From assembly GCA_021324265.1 (NCBI GenBank), contig JAJPJK010000018.1, forward strand, positions 1-64,000: DNA of 64,000 nt, given 5' to 3'. The notes beneath the pieces are model-generated. The model saw nothing but the letters and a program-made list of their open reading frames with translations. It was not told where the DNA came from and searched no databases. Positions within the stretch are counted from its first letter, which is position 1. Each line of letters begins with the position of its first letter. Position numbers and translations under genes: made by a program. Below are positions 16,972-25,689 of the stretch, piece after piece. The DNA is from Thermoproteota archaeon. GTDB taxonomy: Archaea; Thermoproteota; Thermoprotei; Gearchaeales; Gearchaeaceae.

Positions 16972-17645
16972 GGAAAATTGTGCTGAAATTGGGAGGTCAT
17001 TTGCTTTTTTCAAAGCCTGATTCCTTCAAAGATTATGTAATAGTGCTTGATAAAGTGCTTGCAGATTTCAAAAACCTTTTCATTGTAGTCGGTGGCGGTC
17101 AGAAGGCTAGGGATTACATTAAATTGGGAAGAGAATTGAATCTCAGTGAAGCATATCTCGATCAGCTAGGAATCATGATAAGTCATGTGAATGCCTTTTT
17201 GATTTACTCTTATCTTATAAGGAATCATCGAGTTAAGTTCGTTACAAGCTGGGAGGAATTCATAGAGCTTGCTGGTTCTGATTACGCTTTAATTTCAGGC
17301 GGTCTTCTCCCTTCAATTTCTACCACAACTGTAGCGTGTTTGATGGCCGAGGCTACAAATGCAATGTTATTGTATGCCACAGATGTAGAAGGAGTTTATG
17401 ACAAAGATCCCAAGAAACATGCGGATGCAAAACTTTTCAAAGAAATAGAAATCGAAGACCTTATCAAAGTATTAAGAGATACTCAAGACATGAGGGCTGG
17501 GCAGTATAAACTTTTCGATCAGCATGCTTTGGATATAATGAAGAGGTCTAAAATACCTGTTCGTGTTTTCAATGGGCTCAATGTTGAAAATATTATTAGA
17601 GCTATTAAAAATGAAAATATTGGAACCTTAATATACTATAAATAG
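16968..17645 (+). CDS. pyrH: UMP kinase (archaeal amino-acid-kinase family)
   Basis: 225 residues. Phosphate-binding KLGGHLL at the N-terminus, VVGGGQKARDYI, a central substrate loop, and the nucleotide segment ATDVEGVYDKDPKKHADAKL typical of archaeal UMP kinases. It phosphorylates UMP for pyrimidine nucleotide synthesis. Coupled to aRF1 by ATGA; tRNA-Leu begins just 1 nt after its stop codon. Confidence 0.93.
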   Translation: MRKIVLKLGGHLLFSKPDSFKDYVIVLDKVLADFKNLFIVVGGGQKARDYIKLGRELNLSEAYLDQLGIMISHVNAFLIYSYLIRNHRVKFVTSWEEFIELAGSDYALISGGLLPSISTTTVACLMAEATNAMLLYATDVEGVYDKDPKKHADAKLFKEIEIEDLIKVLRDTQDMRAGQYKLFDQHALDIMKRSKIPVRVFNGLNVENIIRAIKNENIGTLIYYK

Positions 17646-17646
17646 T

Positions 17647-17732
17647 GCAGGGGTGCCCGAGCTAGGTCCAAGGGGCGGGACTCAAGATCCCGTGGCTAAA
17701 GGCCATCGTGGGTTCAAATCCCACCCCCTGCA
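17647..17732 (+). tRNA. tRNA-Leu (CAA)
   Basis: Class II tRNA with a long variable arm (86 nt). Acceptor GCAGGGG pairs with CCCCTGC; anticodon stem CGGGA/TCCCG with loop CTCAAGA gives CAA. It starts 1 nt after the pyrH stop; its likely TATA element (TTAATATACTATAAA) lies inside the last codons of pyrH. Confidence 0.95.
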
Positions 17733-17755
17733 TGAAAACCTCAAAGAAACCCTTT

Positions 17756-18493
17756 TTATGGACCTACTAGAATGCGCATCAAGCCTTTTTCATCAACAAT
17801 GTTCATCCTCTTTATTTTCATCTGAACAACTCTTGCGCTATCATGTCTAACTCCAGCAATTAAGGCAATTTCCTTCAGTGTTAAATACTTAAGTCTTGCT
17901 TGGCCAAGCATTTTCATGACAACAAGCCTCTTCAATCCTTGCCTCTCATAAATCTTGATTCTTTCTTCGAATTCTTTATATCTTCTGAAAAGATTGTTTT
18001 TTGCAAGGTTAAACATCTTCGCTACTTTATCAAAACTCATGTTTATGTTGTTTTTTCTAAGGTAATACATAAGGGCAATCGCTTCGAAAATTGGCTCTGC
18101 TCCGTTACCGTTCAAGAAGACCTTTGCTACATTCTTATATGCTTTGCCAATCCTCAAGAATTCGTCATTCATCAATTCTTTGTGTTGAGTTCTGATCATC
18201 TCATAAATTCTCATCCTCAGCTCCTTGCTATTATTCTGTTCCATAGCTGTTAGTTTTAACCTTGCAAGCATTCCATCTGTTAATTTCTTGCTATACTTCT
18301 TAGGCAGCTTAGCCTTCTTTAGGATTTTTGTATATGTTATTTCTTTTTTCATCTTTCTCTTCTTTGCTTCGCTTCTTGACTCAGAGAAGGAATATATCCT
18401 TATTTCGCTTAGCAGTCCACATTCTGAGCATACTAAGAATTCTGATTGGTCAGCTTTTACTAGCTTTCCTCCACATTCTTCACAAGCGCTCAT
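17756..18493 (-). CDS. TFIIB-like zinc-ribbon/helix-turn-helix protein
   Basis: 245 residues. A TFB-type zinc ribbon is at the N-terminus (C4, C7, C22, C25: CEECGG and CSECGLL), followed by a basic linker and an all-helical region with a cyclin-like part (PIFEAIALMYYLRKNNINMS) and a C-terminal helix-turn-helix (LTLKEIALIAGVRHDSARVV). It is shorter than true TFB (about 300 residues), I do not see the TFB B-reader motifs, and only one cyclin-like repeat is plain. It could be a divergent TFB paralogue or a zinc-ribbon regulator. The start overlaps the stop of the upstream small HTH gene (ATGA), so the two are co-expressed. Confidence 0.7.
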   Translation of the reverse strand: MSACEECGGKLVKADQSEFLVCSECGLLSEIRIYSFSESRSEAKKRKMKKEITYTKILKKAKLPKKYSKKLTDGMLARLKLTAMEQNNSKELRMRIYEMIRTQHKELMNDEFLRIGKAYKNVAKVFLNGNGAEPIFEAIALMYYLRKNNINMSFDKVAKMFNLAKNNLFRRYKEFEERIKIYERQGLKRLVVMKMLGQARLKYLTLKEIALIAGVRHDSARVVQMKIKRMNIVDEKGLMRILVGP

Positions 18494-18690
18494 TCCTTGA
18501 TGAAATATATCGTTCTGTATGAGAGCTTCTTGTACTTTACTCCTGGCATTTTGATTAGATGCTGGCTAACTTTCTGAGGAGTAGTTTCTATGCCTTTAGC
18601 TAATAGATAAGCGGTGATATCCTCAGCGGTAGCCTTTCCAAGCTCCAGCAGTGATTTGTAAAGCATAGCTTTAAAGTAAATAGTATCCAT
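18490..18690 (-). CDS. small winged-helix-like protein
   Basis: 66 residues. The middle (LGKATAEDITAYLLAKGIETTPQKVSQHLIKM) looks like a helix-turn-helix, followed by a short beta-wing (YKKLSYRTIYFIKE). No enzyme motif. It is translationally coupled to the TFIIB-like gene. Probably a DNA-binding partner; function unknown. Confidence 0.65.
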   Translation of the reverse strand: MDTIYFKAMLYKSLLELGKATAEDITAYLLAKGIETTPQKVSQHLIKMPGVKYKKLSYRTIYFIKE

Positions 18691-18722
18691 CGTATGATAC
18701 TTGAAAAAAGGTATAAAAGCAA

Positions 18723-19148
18723 CTAGAGCTCTGCTACGGATATTACTCCAAGAGAAATACAGAGAATTCTAATATAATTTATATTATTATTAATAATTAG
18801 TGTATTAGAAAAGTTAAAATTATAAAAGATATAACTTCCATTAAAATTTTTTATAATATGATTAGGGTCATTGAGCTCTAGGAAGATCTTCTTGCTTAAC
18901 CCAATATAATTTTTTGTGATGTAAATCCAGGCGCCTTGAGGCAAATAAATCTTTATTGTAAGCGAGCTCAGAGGCTGACTGTATACGAATTGAATTGCAT
19001 TATTTATTTCTTGAACAGCCCTTAGCAACGCTTGATCTTCGAAATAGTTTTTGTCTAAGTATATAAGTGGGAGGCTGTTTATGAACGCTAACGAAATGAT
19101 TGCTAAGAGCGTGAATATGACAAGGTAATCAGAAAAATTGGCTGCCAT
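18723..19148 (-). CDS. membrane-anchored subunit of the pilus-like operon (tenth gene)
   Basis: 141 residues from the ATG at 19146-19148, chosen because it gives the TAATG coupling seen elsewhere in the operon. One N-terminal hydrophobic helix (DYLVIFTLLAIISLAFI) and an extracellular beta-rich part (LTIKIYLPQGAWIYITKN), a pilin-like layout without an obvious processing motif. I recognise no family. Last gene of the operon. Confidence 0.65.
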   Translation of the reverse strand: MAANFSDYLVIFTLLAIISLAFINSLPLIYLDKNYFEDQALLRAVQEINNAIQFVYSQPLSSLTIKIYLPQGAWIYITKNYIGLSKKIFLELNDPNHIIKNFNGSYIFYNFNFSNTLIINNNINYIRILCISLGVISVAEL

Positions 19149-19837
19149 TATGCAAAGAGCCAAAGAACTATGTTCTCTTGATTCTTAATTTCAATAAGTA
19201 ACTTATCTTTGTATGTACCATCAAAGATCAGGGTAAAGAAATCTCCGCTTCTTTGGGCAACAAAATCTACAACGCTTCCTTGTGAATAGGCAGTTATATT
19301 ATAGCTGGAATCCTTAATTTTCAAATCTTCGCTTATGATATAAACACTTGAGATAAAGATTGTAATGTAGTAGTAAACCCCTATACTTGTATTTGAAGCC
19401 CTTAGGCTTGCATCGAAGACATAGCTAGTTATGTTTGCAAGAATTGTGTTGTTTTCTTGAACTTTAGCTCTGAACGAAGCGCCTTTTCCCTTTAGGCAAT
19501 TAGACGTTATTTCGAAATCAAGGTTTGGCATTGTCCCGAAACTGCTATTTTTGAATATGACTTTTAGATTGCTCGTTGCTTGGTTCCAGTATGTTTTGGC
19601 ATCATTGGTAGCTTTCTGGGAAGCCAAAGCGCAGTCTATATTACCATTTAAGAGATCATGAAATGTTTTATTCGTTGCATATGATAGCGCAGAGGTATAA
19701 AATGAGAATATCGTTGAAGTTTTCGTTTCCTCCTCATCATCTATGACATATACTTGTAGCCTTAAGTTGGTGAAAGCGAGCGCTATAATTATTAACGATA
19801 TCACGAAAGAAGTTAATATAAGTGCTTGGCCTCTCAT
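19148..19837 (-). CDS. pilin-like minor subunit, operon gene 9
   Basis: 229 residues. It begins MRGQALILTSFVISLIIIAL: R-G-Q-A fits the archaeal class III signal pattern ([KRDE][GA] followed by permitted +1/+2 residues) directly before the hydrophobic helix. The rest is a Thr/Asn/Ser-rich extracellular domain with two cysteines (DCALAS, NCLKGKG). Separated by 1 nt from the preceding gene. Confidence 0.7.
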   Translation of the reverse strand: MRGQALILTSFVISLIIIALAFTNLRLQVYVIDDEEETKTSTIFSFYTSALSYATNKTFHDLLNGNIDCALASQKATNDAKTYWNQATSNLKVIFKNSSFGTMPNLDFEITSNCLKGKGASFRAKVQENNTILANITSYVFDASLRASNTSIGVYYYITIFISSVYIISEDLKIKDSSYNITAYSQGSVVDFVAQRSGDFFTLIFDGTYKDKLLIEIKNQENIVLWLFA

Positions 19838-19838
19838 T

Positions 19839-20246
19839 TCAACTAATCGCTAAGACAATGATTAAAATGTTTGAAGGACTGTTTCCGTTCACTGCTATAT
19901 AAGAGGACTCTGAATCTGCGTCATCGAAATAACTTCTTTGATAACTCCACATCAAATACCAGCTCGAGTTATAAAGAGAGATTCTAAAACCATATTCTAC
20001 AGGGATGATAGCTTCGGTTGCGTTAACTATCAAGAAATAGTTGCCTTTGAATACTTCTCTAAGAATTCCCGTATAGAGCAAATAAGCTAGAGTCTTTTCA
20101 GCAAGATCCTTTTTTTCCGTTTTGCTTCTAATCATTGCATTACTTGCGAGATATGGGTTTATGAAGAACATCGTCATAGTTAAAAGCAAACAAGCTAGTA
20201 GCGCTTCAATAACTCTTGAGATTGCTCTATGGCTGGCCATATACAT
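19839..20246 (-). CDS. pilin-like minor subunit, operon gene 8
   Basis: 135 residues; an ATG two codons in (20240) is equally possible. SHRAISRVIEALLACLLLTM has R-A-I-S before the hydrophobic helix, again compatible with prepilin peptidase processing. The exterior part is beta-rich and ends in a hydrophobic stretch (NILIIVLAIS). Overlaps the preceding gene by 20 nt (14 nt with the later start). Confidence 0.65.
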   Translation of the reverse strand: MYMASHRAISRVIEALLACLLLTMTMFFINPYLASNAMIRSKTEKKDLAEKTLAYLLYTGILREVFKGNYFLIVNATEAIIPVEYGFRISLYNSSWYLMWSYQRSYFDDADSESSYIAVNGNSPSNILIIVLAIS

Positions 20247-20631
20247 TTACCTCTATTACTACGAGGGTGTAGCTGGAATTCATGAATGCTCCCAAAGCCT
20301 TTGCTTCGCCTATGAAGCTAGGCAAGCTTGAATTTTTAGGATAAGTACCGTTCTTCAACAAATACACACTTTGTTCGTAGATATATATCCAGTATCTTAT
20401 CATTATGAATATCTTGGCATTTATTTTGTAGAATGAAGGTGTTGCTACGCTATCATTTAGGTGCTTCGTTGAAATTATGTTATCTCTTATCGCAATTGCA
20501 TATTCCAACAAGATAGATCCAATCTTATCTTCATCGTTTGCTGAAAGATAGATGTTGATGCTGAATAATGACCAGCTAAGCACCAATAAAAACAATGCTA
20601 TACCAAGGATAGTTTCTATCGAGCTCTCCAT
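20227..20631 (-). CDS. membrane-anchored subunit, operon gene 7
   Basis: 134 residues with an N-terminal hydrophobic helix (ILGIALFLLVLSWSLFSINI) and a soluble exterior part ending YTLVVIEVNVYG. No class III cleavage motif is evident. Start overlaps the TadC-like stop (TAATG). Unknown family. Confidence 0.62.
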   Translation of the reverse strand: MESSIETILGIALFLLVLSWSLFSINIYLSANDEDKIGSILLEYAIAIRDNIISTKHLNDSVATPSFYKINAKIFIMIRYWIYIYEQSVYLLKNGTYPKNSSLPSFIGEAKALGAFMNSSYTLVVIEVNVYGQP

Positions 20632-22502
20632 TATGGAACTTGGAAAATACTCATCATGTTAGTTATGCTGAGCGAGATAAAGCAGATCATACCGCATAGG
20701 ATTGCGTTCTTCGCACCTTCTACACTATTTCCTTCAGCATATCCTCCTAGAAACCCTAAAAAAATAGAGTTGAGATATCCTGCAACCGAAACAAGTTCTT
20801 TTATGCTTGAAAATGGGATGTTGAGATTCAATAAATTAAAAGAATAAACCATTGTGCTTGCTTGAGCGATAATATTAAACGTTGATACGAGGCTACCCAG
20901 CACAGCTAGCGAAATTCCCAATGAAAAGCCCAGTAGAGCTGTAATCATATAGCTAGAAAATCTGAAGAATTTCGTCCTCATCTTGTAAATCTTTCTTATG
21001 CTATCAAGCCTGTACACAAAATCAGCAAATTCTTCCATTGTAGCAGAATCTAGGGCAACCTTATCGCATTCCTCTAATGCTATGAATACCTGTTTAAAGA
21101 AACTTGGTAGCTTTTCTTTTTCCAGTATTTCCTCCACTGATATGCCCAGCATTCTAAGTAAGCTAATTTTCCTTAGGAAGTCTCCTGCATATTCATATCT
21201 CTCATGTATCTTATCAATGGCTTGGTAAAGACTATTGCCTTTTTTAACTTCTTCAGCTAAGTCTCTCACTATATTCGGTAGCTCATTCAATAATCTTTCA
21301 TTCTCAATTGAGCTTTTTCTATGCAATAAATAGTATCCTATAAGCAAAAACATTGCGCTTGAAAAGAAAGTCATGCTAAGATTAAGAAAGCCCATGAAAT
21401 TGAGTATGAAAAAAACAATTGGAGGAAGTAAAAGCAAGTATACTCTACTATCATGCTTCAATCCCATCCTCAGAAAGGGCAATGCGTAACCTTGTATCAT
21501 AAAAAAGAAGAGAATGAAGAAAACCGATGGAATTAAAAATAGCGTTGCGAAAAGCATGGAAAAAGTATTGCCTTGCATGAAGAGAAGTGTCATCATTGAA
21601 GCGATGGGGAGCAAAATGAAGACGATGAGTTGAGCTGCCAAAAGCACATTGAATCTATCTATGAACTCCTCGATCTTTTTTTCAAAAACTTTGAAGGTTT
21701 CCTTCATGTATTCTTTCATAATCGTATAGATCCCTGAGCCTAAGCTTATCGCAGAAATTGCCTGAAGTAATTTTTTGACGGATTCATCTCTTACAATTTT
21801 TGCATAAAGCGATATTGCATCTATGGGACCTATAGCTAGGAAAGTCTTAAGTCTCTCAATTTGCCTATAGATCCTGTTGAAGCTAGGGAACAATCTCAAC
21901 TTTCCAAGCGTGTTTATAGCTGAATAAGGATGTATGTTCGCTGCAGAAAAAGCAGTGATGAACATACTCGCTACAGGCAATTCTCTGCTTATTTTAGAAG
22001 TGAACTCTCCTTCCTTTATCGCAGGTAGTATCAATAAGTAGCCCAGTAAAAGGAAAGGGATGATGGATATGATCAATAAAATGAGTAGATTTGCTAAATT
22101 GCTTCCGATATCGTTCAAAAATATGGAAAACAATACGAAATTCAATATAAAGGTCATTATCGAAGTGAATAGCACGCTCAATATCAGCTCGTTATATTCC
22201 GCCGGAGTGTATCCTAGCTCCGTGTAATAAAGCCGGCCATAATTTTTATCGTTCTCCTTTTTATATATTTTGGTAAAGAAAAAGAGAGTAAATAAGTTCG
22301 ATAAGATTGTAATAAGTAAGTATGAAAATATCCCATACAATAATACAAATAAATTTGATGAAAATATAAAAATAAATAAAGAATAAATAACAACTGGAAG
22401 CTTTATAACAAATTTTATACCAAGCCTTTCTTTTTTAAGAATAAGCTTCAAAATTTTACCCTTTTTGTTCTCTTCTTCAATTAAAACGATCTCCTCACTC
22501 AT
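20631..22502 (-). CDS. TadC/FlaJ-type pilus assembly membrane protein
   Basis: 623 residues, highly hydrophobic, with two T2SSF-like cytosolic modules: the first around ISRELPVASMFITAFSAANIHPY and the second around LNELPNIVRDLAEEVKKGNSLYQ, each followed by membrane helices. This is the polytopic platform protein that works with the operon's ATPase. Length and double module match archaeal pilus platform proteins (Aap/Ups/FlaJ classes). Overlaps the ATPase gene by 8 nt. Confidence 0.88.
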   Translation of the reverse strand: MSEEIVLIEEENKKGKILKLILKKERLGIKFVIKLPVVIYSLFIFIFSSNLFVLLYGIFSYLLITILSNLFTLFFFTKIYKKENDKNYGRLYYTELGYTPAEYNELILSVLFTSIMTFILNFVLFSIFLNDIGSNLANLLILLIISIIPFLLLGYLLILPAIKEGEFTSKISRELPVASMFITAFSAANIHPYSAINTLGKLRLFPSFNRIYRQIERLKTFLAIGPIDAISLYAKIVRDESVKKLLQAISAISLGSGIYTIMKEYMKETFKVFEKKIEEFIDRFNVLLAAQLIVFILLPIASMMTLLFMQGNTFSMLFATLFLIPSVFFILFFFMIQGYALPFLRMGLKHDSRVYLLLLPPIVFFILNFMGFLNLSMTFFSSAMFLLIGYYLLHRKSSIENERLLNELPNIVRDLAEEVKKGNSLYQAIDKIHERYEYAGDFLRKISLLRMLGISVEEILEKEKLPSFFKQVFIALEECDKVALDSATMEEFADFVYRLDSIRKIYKMRTKFFRFSSYMITALLGFSLGISLAVLGSLVSTFNIIAQASTMVYSFNLLNLNIPFSSIKELVSVAGYLNSIFLGFLGGYAEGNSVEGAKNAILCGMICFISLSITNMMSIFQVP

Positions 22503-24084
22503 TTATTTCACCAATTTCTATGCCTACTTCTTCTTCTCCCAGTCTTTCAGTTAGCCCCTCTTGATGTTCCTCATTGCCTGTTTCAAAGGACTTAGGATTT
22601 TCGTAAAATTTCCATATAAGCTGTGTTACTGTTCTATAATCTAGGAGGTCTTCGTTCGTTTCAGCTTCTTTTTTCAACCTAGAGAAGAATTTATACCTCA
22701 ATTCAATCTCTGTTAGTAATTTCTTTTCATCCCATCCTCTTTCCTCCATTATTATTTTACTTGTAGGTAGTTTAAGCAATCCTTCTTCGTCTATTCTTTT
22801 GAAGCTATCATCTTGACTATTGAACTTAGCTACGCTATGAAATCTAGCTCTTTTTCTCTCCAATGATATTTCAAAGTCGAAGAAATCGGAGACCCTTCTT
22901 AGGAATACCTTTCTTGGAACACCTCTTTCATCTTCTTTTATCATGACATATTTTTTCACACCAACTAGCGCGTGTAGGGCTGAAAGGCTTCCTATATCAA
23001 CTTTTATAGGCTCTGATAATAACCTCTCTATCGCTGTTGTGTGAGATTCTGCATGGAAGGTCGTTAAGCCACCATGTCCAGTCATTATTGCCTGAGCCCA
23101 TATTTTTCCTTCTTCACCCCTTACTTCTCCTACTACTAGATAATCACCACTCATTCTTAATGCATGCTTTACAAGCATGAACATGTCTATATTGCCCTTT
23201 TCATCAATAGTCAAACTCTCTCTCGTTATCAAGGGGATCCAGTAAGGATGAGCTAGCCTAATTTCTGGAGTATCTTCTACTGTTATGATAGTTGCTCTCT
23301 CGTTTATACAGTTTGCCAGTGCATTGATCAAACTGGTCTTCCCGCATCCCATGCCTCCATATACTAAAATTGCTTTCTTGTGTTCTATGAGTAGCATCGA
23401 CCATGCAGCGATCCAAGGGTCTATTGTATTATTCACCAGTAATCTAGTCATACTCCAAGGTCTTTCTGGAAACTTTCTTATCGTTATGCTTGAACCTTTA
23501 TGACCAACTTCCTTTTTGTATGTAAGCGTGACCCTTGTCGTATCAGAGGTCCTTATCGATAACAAAGGTTTAAAAGCGCTTATACTTTTGCCACTCCTAT
23601 ATGCGAACTTCTCTGCATAGAGGTTAATTTCTTTTTCATCCAAAACAACATTCGTTACTAGTTTATCATAATCCGAGTGCACCACTCTTGCAGGTACATC
23701 TGGGCTAGGAACTTGTACATCTTCAACCTTAGGGTCTTTAACCAATGGATCAAGAGCTCCAAATCCAAAAATTTCTCTTTTAAGGAAATAGATTGATCTT
23801 TCATTTTTAATACCAAGTCTTCTAAGCTCTTTTTCGAAGTTGGAATCGTCGTTGATGTTTACAGCGCGTACTTTAAAGAGCAAATATTCAAGTGTTTCTC
23901 TTAAAGAATTAAGTTCTGCATCACTTATGGGAGGGTCCTCAACCAAGTATTTTCCATTAGCTGTTATGAAAATATGAGATAAACCAATTCTATATTCATC
24001 AATAATCGTTTCATTAGAGAGTGATACACGATTGATTTTGAAAAGTGAATAATTTGAGAAAAAAGAATTTGTAAACATATTCAC
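22495..24084 (-). CDS. type IV pilus/secretion ATPase (GspE/FlaI/TadA family)
   Basis: 529 residues. Walker A GGMGCGKT at 243-250, Asp box VEDTPEIRL near 270, Walker B LVVGEVRGEE near 317-324, and His box TGHGGLTTFHAE near 336-345. It powers pilin extrusion together with the downstream TadC/FlaJ protein. A C-terminal charged tail of about 60 residues is rich in Glu. Starts with ATG 4 nt inside the pilin gene end; a second Met at residue 3 is possible. Confidence 0.93.
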   Translation of the reverse strand: MNMFTNSFFSNYSLFKINRVSLSNETIIDEYRIGLSHIFITANGKYLVEDPPISDAELNSLRETLEYLLFKVRAVNINDDSNFEKELRRLGIKNERSIYFLKREIFGFGALDPLVKDPKVEDVQVPSPDVPARVVHSDYDKLVTNVVLDEKEINLYAEKFAYRSGKSISAFKPLLSIRTSDTTRVTLTYKKEVGHKGSSITIRKFPERPWSMTRLLVNNTIDPWIAAWSMLLIEHKKAILVYGGMGCGKTSLINALANCINERATIITVEDTPEIRLAHPYWIPLITRESLTIDEKGNIDMFMLVKHALRMSGDYLVVGEVRGEEGKIWAQAIMTGHGGLTTFHAESHTTAIERLLSEPIKVDIGSLSALHALVGVKKYVMIKEDERGVPRKVFLRRVSDFFDFEISLERKRARFHSVAKFNSQDDSFKRIDEEGLLKLPTSKIIMEERGWDEKKLLTEIELRYKFFSRLKKEAETNEDLLDYRTVTQLIWKFYENPKSFETGNEEHQEGLTERLGEEEVGIEIGEINE

Positions 24085-24590
24085 CTTTGAACTACTGCTA
24101 TGAAAGGTATAGTGCCTGCTGTTGTTTGTATTACGCCATTGACTTGCGTTAGCGATCCAATGGAAACATTATTAAAGGTAGCGGTAATGGTTTGAGTTTC
24201 ACCTGGGTTTATACTGGAGCATTGTTTAGTTGTTGTTGTAGTAGTAGTTGTCCCAGCATTTGTTGTGGTTGTTACAAAACTTACAGAACAATTATTAGAC
24301 GATGCAGTACTTGTGGTACTTCCTGTTATAGTCTGAATATATATTCCTGTTATGTTAGCTTGTAGATTACCTACATTCTTTAATGTAATGTACAAAACAA
24401 CATTGCTACCTTGTACTTGCAAGGTAGGTGTTCCTACAACGATAATATTTGCTTGCTTACTCGTAGAAATACCTAATCCGTAAAGCCAAGAAATTACCAG
24501 TGCAGCTATGCTTATCGATGCTATTACTAGAAGTATTGTTATTATCGGTGCAGAGATATCTCCTCTCTTGTTCTTAATTAGTTTCCTCAT
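24081..24590 (-). CDS. pilin with class III signal peptide
   Basis: 169 residues. NKRGDISAPIITILLVIASI: R9-G10 followed by D11-I12 matches the archaeal prepilin/prearchaellin processing pattern, with cleavage expected after G10, and the following segment is the assembly helix. The exterior domain is beta-rich and Thr-rich (a run of eight Thr between two cysteines, which may form a disulfide loop). It is the best candidate for the main pilin. Overlaps genes on both sides by 4 nt. Confidence 0.88.
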   Translation of the reverse strand: MRKLIKNKRGDISAPIITILLVIASISIAALVISWLYGLGISTSKQANIIVVGTPTLQVQGSNVVLYITLKNVGNLQANITGIYIQTITGSTTSTASSNNCSVSFVTTTTNAGTTTTTTTTKQCSSINPGETQTITATFNNVSIGSLTQVNGVIQTTAGTIPFIAVVQR

Positions 24591-25000
24591 CTCACTATAT
24601 TAGGGGGTATATAAAGAGGTGATGGTTTTGTTATGTAGACAATTCCATTTACGTATTGGAAAACTACTATGTTTGAACTCACAGTTCCATAAACGTTCAA
24701 AGGTGAAGGCATTGTTTCATTGATTCCGTAATAAGATATAATAAGGATATTAGTCCCATTGCCTCTAAGATAAACATATTTATTTAAAATTAATGTTATG
24801 TTCTCATTTTTATTATATTTCTGTCCATCATAATATATTTTTTGCAATATGTTTTTTATTTTATAATATATTAAATTAAATTCAAGACTATGATCACTAT
24901 AATAATAGAAGAAGTAAATATTCGAAGATAAAGAAATCAGCAATGCTGAAATGCAAAGCAAAGCAACAGTATTGAGGATCTCGATTATAGCTCTATCCAT
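24587..25000 (-). CDS. pilin-like minor subunit, operon gene 3
   Basis: 137 residues. MDRAIIEILNTVALLCISALL: R3-A4-I5-I6 fits the class III pattern before the hydrophobic helix. The exterior part is short and beta-rich (NITLILNKYVYLRGNGTNIL). One-base overlap with the upstream gene, 4-nt overlap with the pilin gene. Confidence 0.66.
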   Translation of the reverse strand: MDRAIIEILNTVALLCISALLISLSSNIYFFYYYSDHSLEFNLIYYKIKNILQKIYYDGQKYNKNENITLILNKYVYLRGNGTNILIISYYGINETMPSPLNVYGTVSSNIVVFQYVNGIVYITKPSPLYIPPNIVR

Positions 25001-25689
25001 TATACAGCCTGCTGGATCAAGTTCACCTTAATACCTATTAAATAGAAGTTGATTATCGATCTATCATTTATTTTCAAGGAATAAATTGTAGATCCATTGA
25101 TATAGAAGCTCAGCATGAATCCTAGTTGAAATATCCTCGTAAGCGTAACAGCATTCTTTTGTGATTCTATTCTGATCGAATTTTCACCTGTTATTTTTCC
25201 TGTAAAATTGAAATTGAGTATAGATACATAGAAATTATAGATTGTTATGTTTTCTAGCCCAGTTTTGTTTACTTCTATATTCAATGTAGCAATGATAGTT
25301 GTGTTTATTTCCCTAATGGGCTGGGAATTTATAGAATAGAGATCATTTTGGCTGTATTCACATATATTGGAGAGACAAAGCATATACAAGTTCAAGATCC
25401 AACTAAGCGTTTCGTTGGGCAAGCCTATAGAGAAATTAAAAGCAGTTTTCTGGATGTTTATACTCAATCCTCCAAGATTCAGAATCTTGATGTAATTCTG
25501 TTCATTCGTAAAATAAATATCATTCAATGTTTCCTTCAGCATTTTCGAAGCTGTTTCAGGATCTATGCTTGCAACCCTACTCGAGTAATCATATTGGTGT
25601 GCATTAAGGAAACTTAAGATCATGAAGGAAGATATGATCAGTATTGAAACTACGCTTAAGATCTTAATGAGTGTTAATGATATGTTCAT
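25000..25689 (-). CDS. membrane-anchored extracellular protein, operon gene 2
   Basis: 229 residues: an N-terminal hydrophobic helix (ILSVVSILIISSFMILSFL) and an Asn/Ser/Thr-rich beta domain with a close cysteine pair (MLCLSNICEYS). No clear prepilin motif. Many Asn-X-Ser/Thr sequons suggest surface exposure and N-glycosylation. ATGA overlap with gene 1. Confidence 0.62.
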   Translation of the reverse strand: MNISLTLIKILSVVSILIISSFMILSFLNAHQYDYSSRVASIDPETASKMLKETLNDIYFTNEQNYIKILNLGGLSINIQKTAFNFSIGLPNETLSWILNLYMLCLSNICEYSQNDLYSINSQPIREINTTIIATLNIEVNKTGLENITIYNFYVSILNFNFTGKITGENSIRIESQKNAVTLTRIFQLGFMLSFYINGSTIYSLKINDRSIINFYLIGIKVNLIQQAV

